Source of the DNA: Loxodes magnus
Lineage: Eukaryota > Ciliophora > Karyorelictea > Loxodida > Loxodidae
Reading direction: 5' to 3'
NCBI GenBank assembly: GCA_946699065.1
Contig: CAMPDV010000932.1
Coordinates: 1-64,000, forward strand
DNA length: 64,000 nucleotides
Positions within the stretch are counted from its first letter, which is position 1; the number at the start of each line of letters is the position of its first letter. Below the pieces are notes generated by a model. That model saw only the letters and a program-made list of their open reading frames with translations. It had not been told where the DNA came from and ran no database searches. Positions 33,801 to 45,799 of this stretch are shown here, in pieces. Made by a program: the position numbers and the translations under genes.

Positions 33801-35798
33801 CAATTGTTTTACCTAAGCACTTTCATTTCTATAAGGAGAAAAGAAATTTTTATAATTATCAGCTGTTAAAGCATAATTGATTCTACAAGTAATTATATAC
33901 TTTGCCTAAGGGTATTTATAGCTTATTTTATTTTTACTCATTATGCTAATATAATTTCCTAATTCATCATAAGCATCAAATAGAAACACCATCTTCCTAA
34001 ACTTCGAACTTTCATTTTCCTCAATTTTGCAGTTTTTTAAAGCTGTCTCTATTAATTAGTCTTCATATTATTTAATGGTTGGAAGATAAACGTATATCGG
34101 TAGTCAGTCATGCTTCTACTCCAGATACTTAAATGCTAAAGTTTTCAGAAATAGAGATTTTCCGGAACCTGAATCTCCCAAAAGTAATAATCCAATTTTA
34201 TCTTTACTGTCTAAAAAGTTCTAAATTTTGCTTTCAAGATTATTTTATTCCTTAGAACTAGGACTAGGAGCACATAATAAACTTACGTAATACTCCTTCT
34301 TTTCTTAAATCTCATTTTACAAATAGTTTCTCATATTCTAATATATTTTACTGTCTATACCCTTTAAGGCCAACCAATTATCCTCCATAGTTTAGGTAAA
34401 TTAAGTAACATGGTCCTAATTCTTTAGTATTTCTATTACTATCTATTGTTCCCTATCATTTTAAATTAAGCTTTCATTCTTTTGCTTAAATACTCTCTCT
34501 TTGTAAGTTGTAGCTACTTAGTTCTTGTCAATGCTTAGTTCTAATAATGATTTCAAAGCAAAGTATCGAATCTACCAATCTTTATCCTTACACAATTGCT
34601 CTAGCAGCTAGCACGATTCCTTAACTAGTTCTGGAGAAGCTTTAGGATTTTTAATCATGTGCTTCAAAAGTTAACATGCTCTAAATCTTAGATCCAACTT
34701 TTCTTTCAAGACGAGACTTTTAAATTATTCAAATGTTTCTTATGAATATTTAATTACCAAGTCATAGGTAAGGGCATCTAGGTATCTTATTCTAACTATT
34801 TTTTTAAGATGAATTTTTGAATTTATTTATTTAGTTCCCCAAACAATGAAATCCTTTATTATGGAGATCGACTTAGTATCTATTGTTCCATCCCCCAACG
34901 ATAAAGCAACTACCCATTAAGTGACTTTTAGTGCCTTACAGAAAACATTAAAGTAATCAGAATCTTTATTGTCTGGAATATTTTCCAATATCATCTAACT
35001 GTATCTTAAGTCAAAATCAAGCTCGGGACCTCCTATTTACTTTATATTTACTAACTTTAATGCAAACTCAATTTTTTACATGAGTTTCCCTTTCGTTTCT
35101 GCATTTATGAAAAAATCATTATTATTCTTATTTTTCTTACTTTTAGAAGAGTTTTACTCATTCTTCTAAAGCAACATATCCAATAACTCAGGAAGATTTT
35201 ATACAAGCTACTCCTTCAAGAGCTAAGACCAACCTTCAGTATATTAATGAGAGACTATTTCTATAAATTGATTAATTAACACCAAAGGATCATCTAGTTT
35301 GGCCAGTTTATTTTTTTGAATGGTTTAAATTCCTTGTAGAATTAATTCCATCTTTTACTAGCTTAAACCCTCTTTTAAGAGATTTAATCCTTCTTGATAA
35401 ATCTTTTGCTCCTCAGTTAATAAAACTGGTTATTATGATTAAGGAACATTTGCAATGCTTCCTTATGGGAATAATTAAGTTAATTGAGGAGTTTAATCTT
35501 TTTACTTCGTACTGCAACAGCCTCCTCCCTTCATTCTCATACTTTTCTAGAATTTAAAGTTTTAGATTTATTTGATTCTCACTGCTCCTTAATAAGAAGT
35601 CGTCTATAAGCTTTCCTTTAGATAATTTGTTTAGTTTATCTAAAACTCTTTAACATCTAGTATTTCTGCGTTTACCAGATAAGGATAATTTTGAATAAAG
35701 CTGTAACTTTCAGTAACTATATAGTAATGTAAGGCATTTTCTGCTATTTTTCCTTGAATATACTCGTCCATTAATCTTGGCAAAGTTTTATTATCCAT
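30894..35798 (-). CDS. NLR-like NACHT-WD40 protein (one in-frame TGA)
   Basis: ATG at 35796-35798 to TGA at 30894-30896 is exactly 1635 codons with TAA/TAG as Gln. Residues about 1-520 are mostly helical, without a known effector domain. NACHT follows: Walker A LLLLGDSGSGKS (about residue 535), then KMVFLFDAYDELGNY and YIITCRINYAL. FIHASIRDYYVARNIV (about 835) closes the NTPase module. Pentapeptide-like ADLSDSVFDGCDMSGANL precedes 14 WD40 repeats and a short unique C terminus. NACHT-WD40 proteins are signalling NTPases whose propellers sense ligands and drive oligomerisation; some fungal ones control nonself recognition. No intron is needed. Codon 565 (34104-34106, HD-TGA-LPIYVYLP) is TGA where Trp is expected, so the gene may be newly inactivated, read through, or affected by a base error. 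Confidence 0.88.
31030..32772 (-). repeat. 14 near-identical WD40 repeats (126-bp unit)
   Basis: Each 42-codon unit carries the invariant core LVLSSDSKYLISGS and most share IRIWDMQTYELIRTL-x-GHT. Variation is concentrated at the two residues after GHT (SW, DR, GS, HF, YD, DR, SG, SN, NR and others), the residue after the following Val, and x in SGSxDxT. Two units use a different linker (VDNLTKPLQ). The 5 bp-shorter-looking SYLT form occurs twice, each after a TSNVT unit, showing block copying. All length changes keep frame. The pattern points to concerted copying with selected variable sites. Confidence 0.92.
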
Positions 35799-38700
35799 AA
35801 GCTAATTATTACTTGATTTTAGCATAAATCTAATTTAAGTTTATCCCTCAACCCTTTTGAGTATCTTTTAATCCTTAAAATTCGCATTCGTTTAAATTTG
35901 CTAGGCTAATCAGATTATAACATCATGAGATTTTAGAAATCCATATAATTAGGTTTAAGACTGAAAGCCATGACAGCTTCCAAGAATTTAACCGAAGATA
36001 AAGCAATTTGAATTGCAATATTGAGGCATTTTATAATATTTTAAAAGTAGAATATCTAAGAATATAAAAGATTAAATAAAATGTCTATTATAACTAATTA
36101 CTCCATCTATTCGCATTAGACACTTACTATCTAAACCTATAATAAACTACTAATTATACTACTATTTTATTTATTACTATCAACTAACTTAACACCAACT
36201 CTTTTAAGACTATCTATCACTTCAATTTCATTAAAAGTCATTTTAATTCACGCTAATGAACCATATCTAAATACTCCTAATCAATACATCTGCTATTGTC
36301 TTTATCTGATAATTAGTTTCTTAAATGATACAATTAAACTTTTAAATATTGTTTTGAATGCCTTTATTGATGCCTTCTATTATTGTCCATGAAAGATTAG
36401 AAATAGCTAAGATATTTGCTTATCGTTTTTGCATAAAAAGAAAGAAAATAAGCTTGGTGATATGTAGCCTTGCTTTTTATATTTGGTGTAAGAGTAAATA
36501 TTTCAGCAAAACGAAAATTAAGTTATAAGCTATTAAATTAATCAAAGAGATTATAAGATTCATGCAGAACATAAATAAGATATAGAACAAATCTCACTAA
36601 CTTCTTTATATAAAGAAGAAGGAAAAGAAGAACAAATAAATAAATAAGCTGTATTAATTAATTTAAATATAAACTAATTAAAAAATAAGAAACTAAGGAT
36701 TATTAGTCTTTAGATAAGCTACTACTAGTAAATCTTAAATTGCAAGTTTATAAGCAAATCTAGTAAAATAATAATAAATAAATTGATATAAGTAAATAAA
36801 GAATATTCAGATATCTCTTAAATTACTACCAAGTAATTCTTATTTCAGATTTAAGTTAATTAACTAGAAGCTTTAGTTCCTTATTATTTTTTCATCTAAA
36901 CTAGCATAAAATGTCAATTATTTATGATACCTAGAAAAAATTAATTAAGCAATAATAATCAAGCGCTAATATATACTTAGGGAATAATAAATAAGTTTAA
37001 TGAAAAATTTAAAAATCTAAGGAATAAATCAAGTTGAGACAGAGAAAGAAAGATTTATCATTTTTAAGCTATCTACCTTTCATAAAATTGTGAAAGATTT
37101 GGCGAAGCTAATCGAATTTCGTAATTACTTAAAAAAGATAAAAAAAGGCAAAAATTCCTGATTGGGCCAAAGATAGCTTTAGTTTCTAAACAATTCATTA
37201 AAATTGAACATATAAGGATTTTATTGAAACTCTAAGATTTAAAGAAGGCTGGCTAACTAAAGAAGCGTATATAGTATAATTATTAAAAAACATCGATAAT
37301 ATGAGTAACTACGAAAATCTAACTTTTCATAATTAATTTCCAAGAATTAAGGAAAATTTTTAAAGACACATAAGGATTAGTTTCATCTTAGGGATATTTT
37401 AGGAATTAGAGAAATAACAGAGTTTTAATATTTTTAAAATAGCTAAATAAAAAAATAAATCTAAAAAAGCTTAGGATATCTTTATAGCACAAGTAAGGAG
37501 AATCTGAACAATCTCAATTTTATACTAAAATAATTACTCAACTAAATAAACGCTAAAAGTATACTGATGCAAACAACTTAGATTCAGAAAAAAAAGTAAA
37601 ATATAAAAATAAAATTGATGCTGGAACTTTGAGAAAGTAGTTACAAATAAAACTGCATGTACAAGTTGCAAATATTTAAATATATAATAAAAAGAAAAAC
37701 TTCAAAAGCTTAATTTAATATAAGTGTAAATCATATTTTACCTGAAAAGTCTTATGTGAACTGGATTTAAAAAGAGATTCTTTATTCCTCTAGAAGAGTT
37801 AAGAGATTAAATGGAGAAACCAATATTATAAATAAATATTTATAGCAATATCTTAAGAATAAAATTAAAAAAAACTTAAAGAAAAATTGAACAGGAGCAT
37901 AATTATGAAAAAAAGGAGTAAGAAAGAAATTGGTCAATCACTTAAAATCCCTGTTGAATACATATCAAATTTTCATTATAAGCTTTACTGAATCTCCTAG
38001 GGAAATTTTTCTACTATTGAAGATATGACTTGGATAACTTAAACTCTTGAATTTTTTATATTAATTTTAAAGTTTATTCTTAATTAAATATCTTCTTATG
38101 CATTTTTTTTCTTGAATGTTTCTCATTTTAAACTTTTATTATTTCTAAGATTCTTTTATTGGATATCTAATATAAATTTTCCCTAAAATTTCAACATCTA
38201 GTAAAGTGAGTGCTCCAGATAGTAGTTATTTTTAACATTCTAAAAATGTAAGTAAATATAGACCAATTTCTTTTGTATTTTTAGTCAGATTAATTCAAAT
38301 TATCCCACATATTGTTCTTAAATATGAGTAATCTTTCTTCCATTTGTTTTCTTTTTGCTTGGAAAGGTATCTTAATTTTCTTATCTTAATAAACTGCTTT
38401 TTTTTAAAATAATTTTAGCTTTCATGAAACTTTCTTTCTAGTCCTTAATTTTTTAATTCAGCCTTTATGTTTTTGATATAACTTCTAGATACTGAAATAT
38501 TTATAAAGTCCTTTAGTCTCAATTTTTTTTGGGTTTTATCTTGTATAGGTAGATTGATAACTTTACGTTTATACTTTTTTATTTGAAGATAATTCCTTAA
38601 ACCAAACCTTACCTATTTATCGCTTTCATATCATATCTAATTTTAACTATTATATTAATCTAAGATAACTAAGCTTAGGTTATAAGAGAGATTAATTAAA

Positions 38701-38900
38701 TCCCTAAACTTTATAATAGCTTGACTAAATTTAATCTCTTTTATTTAAGTAATATGACTGGCTTTTTAAAAATTAAGCAGCTTTTTTTATTTAACTATAA
38801 ATAAGAGCTTAAAAAGCTCTCTAAATTTAACTGAAAAGATTAGTTTTGTCATCGAGAAATTCTTGAAATAGCCTTGCTTTTTTGTTCATTTAACCTTGTT
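35799..38900. other. Region upstream of the NACHT-WD40 gene; no recognised gene
   Basis: The first few hundred bases left of the start codon on the minus strand should contain the promoter of the NLR-like gene; no specific element was recognised. Elsewhere both strands show only short or motif-free frames. Confidence 0.45.
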
Positions 38901-38949
38901 TTCGTTATTTTTTATTATAGCTCTGCTTACTACTCTACATGTTCGCATA

Positions 38950-41160
38950 AAATCTTAAGAATCCTATCCTTTTTCTACTTTTTATTTTGCTTTAATTAGT
39001 ATCTTAAAGTAGATTTAGAGCTAGAAAGTTGCAAAGGCTGAGGAGAGATATTGATTTTTTCTCTAATTGCTCTAATAACTTACTGTAGTGTTAATCTCTA
39101 TGGTGTAACCCTTGTAATTTCAATCCTCTTGGTTCGTAGGCTTTAGATTCACTTTAAAATTAACCATTTAGTTAATTTTCCAAGGATAGCAAAACTTATT
39201 TTTCCCACCTCTAGCTCTTTTACCTCACCAATCTTTGGTATATTTGCTCAATTTTTTGTTTAGCTTTCGTGATTGGAAAGACTACCTTGAACTCTTTAAT
39301 TTCTCTGATCCTAAATTAATTCACTTAGATCATTAGAAATCACCACCTGACGAAGAATAAAGCAGCAACTCAATTTTTTAAGTCCTTTTGTGAAAAATCT
39401 GTTTACAATTACCTTTTTAATATTTTTTCTAAACTTAAGTCATTTTGAAGAAAATTCTTTATCTTAGACTTTTAATTAATGAGCTTCTTCTACTTTGTAG
39501 GTAAATAATACTTAGAATTACTATCTAAGATTAAGACTTAAATTTATCTATATACCTTTATTTCTTAAGAACTTTTTTCTAAAATATAAATTATATTTAC
39601 CTTTATTTCACTAAGTGCTTCTTCATAATTAAGAACAGCTTTTTATTTTAATCTGAAATTAGATTATTTCTGTTTCTCAGCTATGATAATGATAAAGCTT
39701 TGTCATATACAGAGATTTTAGTTTCTAATGTAATTTAATTCTTAAGAAGTGTTAAGAGATTTTAAGAATTTCATAGATTAAATGGAATTAGTCAACCTAT
39801 GGGAATTGTGAAGAATGCCGTACTTCTTAGAATTTAATCCTGTAATTCTGCTTTACGAGTTAAAAGAATTTTAAAAGCAGCTAGTAGGCAAACTTTTAGG
39901 TATTTGAAACTTCTCAAATGAGTTTACTTATTAGCTCTTAATTCACTTTACTCTTCTCAAATAAAGAAACTATTCATCCTGCTAACTTCAACTATTATCA
40001 TTCATTTACTTAAATTCAATCTAAGGTTTTTATCCTACCATGCTATTTTATAATAATCTCTTAGTGGTTAATCCTTTAGCTAGTTCTTTAATGCTCTTTT
40101 TTAATTCTATTGCTTATAATTTTCTAAATTTAGTGCTCTTAACTAACTTACTAACTCTAGAGCTAGTAACTACTCTAAATTTGGATATTACTTACGATTA
40201 AAGAGGTTTTATTTCAAGCCTATTTTTTACAAACTAGTCAAGTTTTACATGCGATAATTTGTTTCCTTTTAAAAATCTATTTCATTACACAAAAAATCAA
40301 ACATTATCAACTAAACCTTACTCTTCAGTCCATTTAGGTTTTCTAACTTACTTCAGAACACTCAATTTCTGATCACTTCAAGTTAGCAGCATTTCAAGAA
40401 ATAAACTTGCTTTAATTATGACATATACCAGCAATTTGGGTTACTTGGATTTTATAAAGGAAAAGTCTTAGATTTGATTATAGCTTAAGATAGGATTCTG
40501 TAAGATGTAAATTATAAATATCTGAAGTTCTTCTCTGATATACAACTATGGGAAAATATTAATGTCTTTATCTACTTTAGGTAGTATCAAGTATCATCTC
40601 CGAGACCGGATTTACTAGGATCGTGGTTTTACTTAATTGATTTATCTAATTAAAGAATTTTACCTTCACAGATAGTTCCATCAGGCTTATATTATTTTTC
40701 TAGAACTCCAGATGGATCATTTTGTATTATCCTGCGTCACAACTCTAAGGCTTAAAATCTTAAACTGTTGAAGCTAAATCAGTTAATTTCATTTATAGGC
40801 AAAATTCTGAATTAGCTAGACTTGGCAGCAATTGGGATATGTTCTAATTGTACTCTTGAGGATAGTAACTAACTTAAAGTGGGTTAAATTTACTGAAATT
40901 ATAAACAATCTATCTAGTCAATGCTAAGAAATTTTTAATCAAGATATAACTCTTACAACTTTCGGCACTTCTTTGCTCCAACTAATATATCAGTACTCTT
41001 TACCTCATATCTAGCTTAATAAGTAGTAAGTAATTGCACTAATTTGAGGAAAAAAAGGCAATTTTGTTTGAAGTAAAAGAATCTCTTCATTTAAGTAATT
41101 AACATTAGCAGCAGAAATCTCGCTACTCTCAAGGCCTCTTTTGCTCCTAGGAAGTGAATG
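38950..41160 (-). pseudogene. Unrecognised decayed coding region
   Basis: Minus-strand frames have a coding-like composition but are broken by TGA and frame changes. Examples are LPRSKRGLESSEISAANVN (near 41150), NDPSGVLEKQYKPDGTICEG (near 40690), ALELVSQLRALNLENYKQQ (near 40160) and ESKAYEPRGLKLQGLHHRD (near 39130). They lie on one strand in order over about 2 kb, suggesting one large dead gene or several retroelement pieces. I recognise no family. Confidence 0.35.
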
Positions 41161-41599
41161 AGTAGCCTGCAAGTATATATTAGATAAATTTATAATTAAA
41201 TACTTCTAAGGAGTTTGTTGACATTTTAAAATCTATATCTGAATATAAAATAAAGTAGTTTAAGTTTAGTCTAAGTTGTAAAGGAAATAAATAAAATGGT
41301 TAAATAGTAATTGAATGGGATGCTTAATAAAATGAAAAATAATTAAGATTAATAGAAAGATTCGGCAAAAAGCATCATTATAGCATACCATAATAGAAAT
41401 AAATATAACTATTAGAAATTATATTGATTGAGTCTAAAAACTTACTTTAGAATAAAGATCTAATCTTGCTAAGCATAGCTTAGAATTATGAATATTATTA
41501 AATTGGTTATAACAAATAAGAATAAAAGTTTGTAGCTAAAAATCACTAATTCAAGTCTTTTAATCGTTAGCTCTATTTTGTGCTTAGGCACTTTTCTTC

Positions 41600-42437
41600 C
41601 GGTTTCTTATATCATTTTTCAGTTGGTACTAAATTTCATCAACCAGCAGAAATCAAAGAGGACTGCTTCTGGTTAGGACTTAAAATAGGAAATAGATAAT
41701 TCGGAGATATTTATTTGAAAGGAAATTTGCTTACTAAAAGCAAGCTACGAAACTAGATAAAGTAAACGCTAGATATCCTTAATTTTTATTCGAATCAAAG
41801 ATAAAAAAGCGACTAAATGACAGCAGAAGATCTATTTAATATTCTAGAGTTGGATTGCCAAAAACTGCTATGGTATAGAGTGGAATAAGCTACCTTTTCC
41901 TATTACTAGATTTACTATTGCCAAATCTTTAAGATCTTTTAATCTTCTGACATCAAAAAAATTAAAACAAAGACTGTTTTGATGTGCCCTGATAATATGG
42001 TTATTTTACCTTTAAAAAATAACGACAACTATATCTATGGAAATTATTTCAATGTTTGATATATTAGACCAGATAACTTTCTTGTTATGAATGGAAAAAA
42101 ATTTTATCTAATTATGTAACTGACTTTGGACTTACTAATTTGTACAAAGAAAATAAAATTCACCAGCATATTCCTAATAGAGAAAACAAAAACTTGAATG
42201 AAACCGCAGATATGCGATCAGAGCTAATTGGAATTGATTAATCAGAGCAATTTGATTTATAAAATTTATTGATAGGCTTTATATACTTCTTAGAAGCATA
42301 TTGCCTGGGTAAGCGAGGTAATAGTAGTACTAAGCAAGAGAAGCATCTGTTTTGTATTTAAGCTAAAAGAAATAATTAAGTAAATATTTCCAAGTAAAAA
42401 TAAATTTTAGGCTATATACTTTTAATAAATTTAAAAT
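41600..42437 (+). pseudogene. Casein kinase 1-like protein kinase pseudogene
   Basis: In one frame from about 41643: LGLKIGNRQFGDIYLKGN (glycine-rich loop), EDLFN, QKLLWYRVEQ, KTVLMCPDNM, NYIYGN and, after a TGA, PDNFLV. After a frameshift near 42110 comes TDFGL at 42119-42133, then the CK1 signature HQHIPNRENKNL and GIDQSEQFDLQNLL. These follow CK1 kinase subdomain order. The HRD catalytic Asp and the usual ATP-binding Lys are not visible, and the C-terminal lobe is short, ending at TGA near 42437. The gene is therefore dead. CK1 kinases phosphorylate acidic or primed Ser/Thr sites. Confidence 0.8.
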
Positions 42438-44702
42438 GATCTAATAATTAAAGTGTTAAACTTTCTTATTTTTATACTTTTTCTAAGTTTATTATATATA
42501 ATCTATTTAAAGCAAAATTAAATATAATCTAAAATAAAGTTAATAGTTCTAACTAAATAACTATGTGTTCCTTCAATGATATATCCTTTTTATCTAATTA
42601 ATAGATATTTATTAGAAAATTAAACTAATGATAGAGGTTCTTTATTTAATTAAATATTTTATAAATACTAAAAGAAAAAGCCTAATTATAATAAAACTAT
42701 TAAAATCCTATTTATAAGAACTTAAATTTAAATTATTCATTTATATCTTAGTCAATAATTATTTTGACTCTACCATTTAAATATATATACAAATTATATT
42801 CAAAGAATAATTTCTTAAAGATATGATAAAATAGGCTTATTAAGTATCTTATTTAATTCTAAAAGGTAAATTACTAATTTCTTTTATTTATTCTTTGTAA
42901 TTATATTTCCTCTATCAACAATTATCTAATTTTTTCCTGTTTATTATTAATGTATCTTAAAAAGGTTAAATTAAGCTAAATAGTAGATATAACAAAACTT
43001 TATTTTTTATCCTTTTTATCTTTAGGAAATAAGTTATTTCTTTTAAAAGTTTTCAAATGTAAAATAAAAAAAGTGTTTTCTATCCTTTTAGATTTAAATA
43101 GACTTGCTATTTTTTAATTTTTAAGTCTAAGAATTTTTTATTGTATAAAGTAAGATTTATATTAAATAAATTTAATTTTTCTATAAATAAAAATGTTATA
43201 TAAGCATAGCTTTTAAGTAATTGAGTAGCTTAATAAGATGTTAATCTATTATTATAACTTTATATAATCAATTATTTTATTCCTTTTTGAGTTAAATTAA
43301 GAATTAATTCTACTCAAATATAGTTAAATTTTATAGATTAATAAATAAAGCAAATAAAATAAATATAGCTTAAATAAATACATCCATTTAGCTAGTAAAT
43401 ATAATTAATTTCTACTATATAACTAAATAATTAATAATTAAAGCTTTTTCTAATATTTCATATCCTATATTAAAATATTAATTAATCTAAGTCATAAGAT
43501 AATCACTACTTTGTTAGAATAAGCATATTAATAAAGAAAATACTAAATAAAACCTTATAATGCATTTTAATTCATTTTATTACCTTCTATTTTTTAATTT
43601 AGCTAAAAACTTATTTCATATCAATCTTAAATATTCTTTGAGAGACTTAGATATCTTTTTACTAAAAGCTCGCTATATTTTAGTGAATTAAGAAAAAATA
43701 AAATAGTTTAATCTAATAATGCTATTAAGAAAAATAAATAGAATAAAGGGAATAAAAGCATTCTTTACTTAGATGAGAATCTTCAAAGTTTAAATTACAA
43801 TAACTAATGCAAACTACTTTCTATGCAAATGTCCATATTAAAGCTTAAATTATTATTGTCTTTTTATATTCTTTTACTAAATAAGTTCTAAGTGTATATC
43901 AACCAAATTGCTATCTAAAGTATTATAATTAGCATTTCTTTATTTTCATATTTAAATAGACTTGTATTTAGATCTGCTGCTATTATTTAGAGTAAATATT
44001 GATTTTCATTAATTAAGCTAAAATTTAATATTATGAATAATAACTTACAAGAGAAATAATTTAATTATTATTAAGATAGCTAACTTTAAATAAAAAGGTA
44101 CTTTATATATAAAACTAAGGTTAATTAAAGAGTTCCTCAAATATAATAAGATAAAGAAGCTAGCATAATAATCTTTAAAATTGTAAAATTATATTGAAAT
44201 TATATAACTTAGGTAAATAGCTCATCTATCAAGCTTTCAAATTTATAAAACATAGTGCTGCTCTTAAAAAATTAAATGTATATCAAATTTTAAAAATTAA
44301 AGAAAAGGAATAAATAGAAAATACTATGAAGTTTGCTTTATAATTAAAAAAGCAAAAATAATTTTTTAGTATCATAAGACTAAATCAAAATACAAGCAGT
44401 TGTTCCATACACTCTTCAAATTTCAAATTTTTTCTTCTTGTTTATAAAAAAGTAGAATGAGATTTTCTTTCTTTGCTTTTAATAAAATAAATTAAATTTG
44501 AATAAAAGTTTAGTCCTATAGCTAAAAATTTTAATTTTAATTATACTTTCAAAAATTAAAATTATCTAATTTTTGAAGAAAATAACTAAATAAACAAGTT
44601 TATTACTAAATTTAAAAGATTTAGTATTTTAATACCTTCTTTTAATGTTTGTATTATATCACATTAGATATTTATTCTTCTATAACTAAACTAATAAATT
44701 AA

Positions 44703-45677
44703 TTAATTAATTTTAACTATAAGGGTTAGGGTCATCTTTAATTAGAGGAAATGTTTCCTCAAATTAAAGACAATAAAAGTTTTTATATTCAATACTCAAC
44801 TGTACATGACTTCATCTAAATCAATTTCAAACTGAGATAATTCTTCTTTCTCTTCAATAAACTCATAGAATTGTTCTTCCATCTTCTTGTAATTTTTCTC
44901 CAACTTCTCTAAACAAATTCTAAGGTAATTGTTGTCCTTTTAAAGCTATTTATTCTGTTACTATTAATTACCAAGATCCTGTTTGATTAGTGTCACACTT
45001 GAATCATCTAATATCAGCTTCTTTCTGTAAATACCTCCAGAGTAGTTACAATATATCCTCCTCGATATTCCAAATTCTTTACGGTGCTGCTCAAGCACTC
45101 TTCTTCACTTCGGACATTACCTCCAAAAATGTCCAGCCTTTTGACAACAATAGCAACGTTTTATTAAAGGTTTGAATTAAAATTTTGATTCTGTTTGCAT
45201 TTTTTCAATTTCCATCTTATCTGTTTGAGGTTAGTTTTTTTTGATTGGTAATCGATTTTCTTCTTTAATTTTCTATTGATTTGCTTCTAGGTTTTTTTCT
45301 AATAGTTCAAATTAGGAAGTTAAGGCTTCAATTTAAAACTAAACTTTACTTACCAAGTCTTGATCTTCCTTTTTTCTATCTTACAAAAGAAGCCGAAGAT
45401 TCAAGTTTCCCGCCTTCAGGATCTATATTTCGGTATTCATTTTCTCAATTAATGAATAAAGCTAAATAATGTCTTGCTCTTGGGGTTTCTCAAGCTTTTT
45501 CAGTTTGCTAGGAAATTCCGTATTTCCCAATCCTTAACAGGAGTAGATTTATCTTTTTTGAATTCTTAGTTCTTGTTAGTTAACTGAGACTTAAAATTGA
45601 TCTTTAAGGTTAGAATTCAAGGTTTAGATTCCCGGGTTTTTTGCATTTTTAGATTTTACGTACAATCAATTTTATTT
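44703..45677 (-). mobile_element. Half-LINE-like element F, copy 2 (inverted)
   Basis: A 975-bp element with a perfect 15-bp TSD, AAACTAATAAATTAA, at 44688-44702 and 45678-45692. Inverted segment C (near 12580-12600) keeps the unduplicated site, proving insertion. On the minus strand it encodes a coiled coil (KLKKLEKPQEQDI, LIEKMNTEIQ, KEDQDLVSKVQFQIEALTS) and an intact CCHC knuckle CYCCQKAGHFWRQC at about 45157-45117. A TGA follows two codons later; beyond it the frame continues with EQHRKEFGISRRIYCNYSGG. The 3' end has the same palindrome and CCCTAACCC stretch as copy 1. This is the better-preserved copy. Confidence 0.88.
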
Positions 45678-45799
45678 AAACTAATAAATTAAATATAGAT
45701 ATTATATTTATTTTAACTAGTAAAATAGTAATTCCATCTATAATTAACTATTTCTGTTGCTTAAGAGTTAAAGAGATAATTATGATCAATAATTTAGAT

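Noticed and set aside
44990-45469. Two plus-strand frames inside F2
   Set aside because: Antisense to the coiled-coil/CCHC protein, whose minus-strand frame is conserved with F1.
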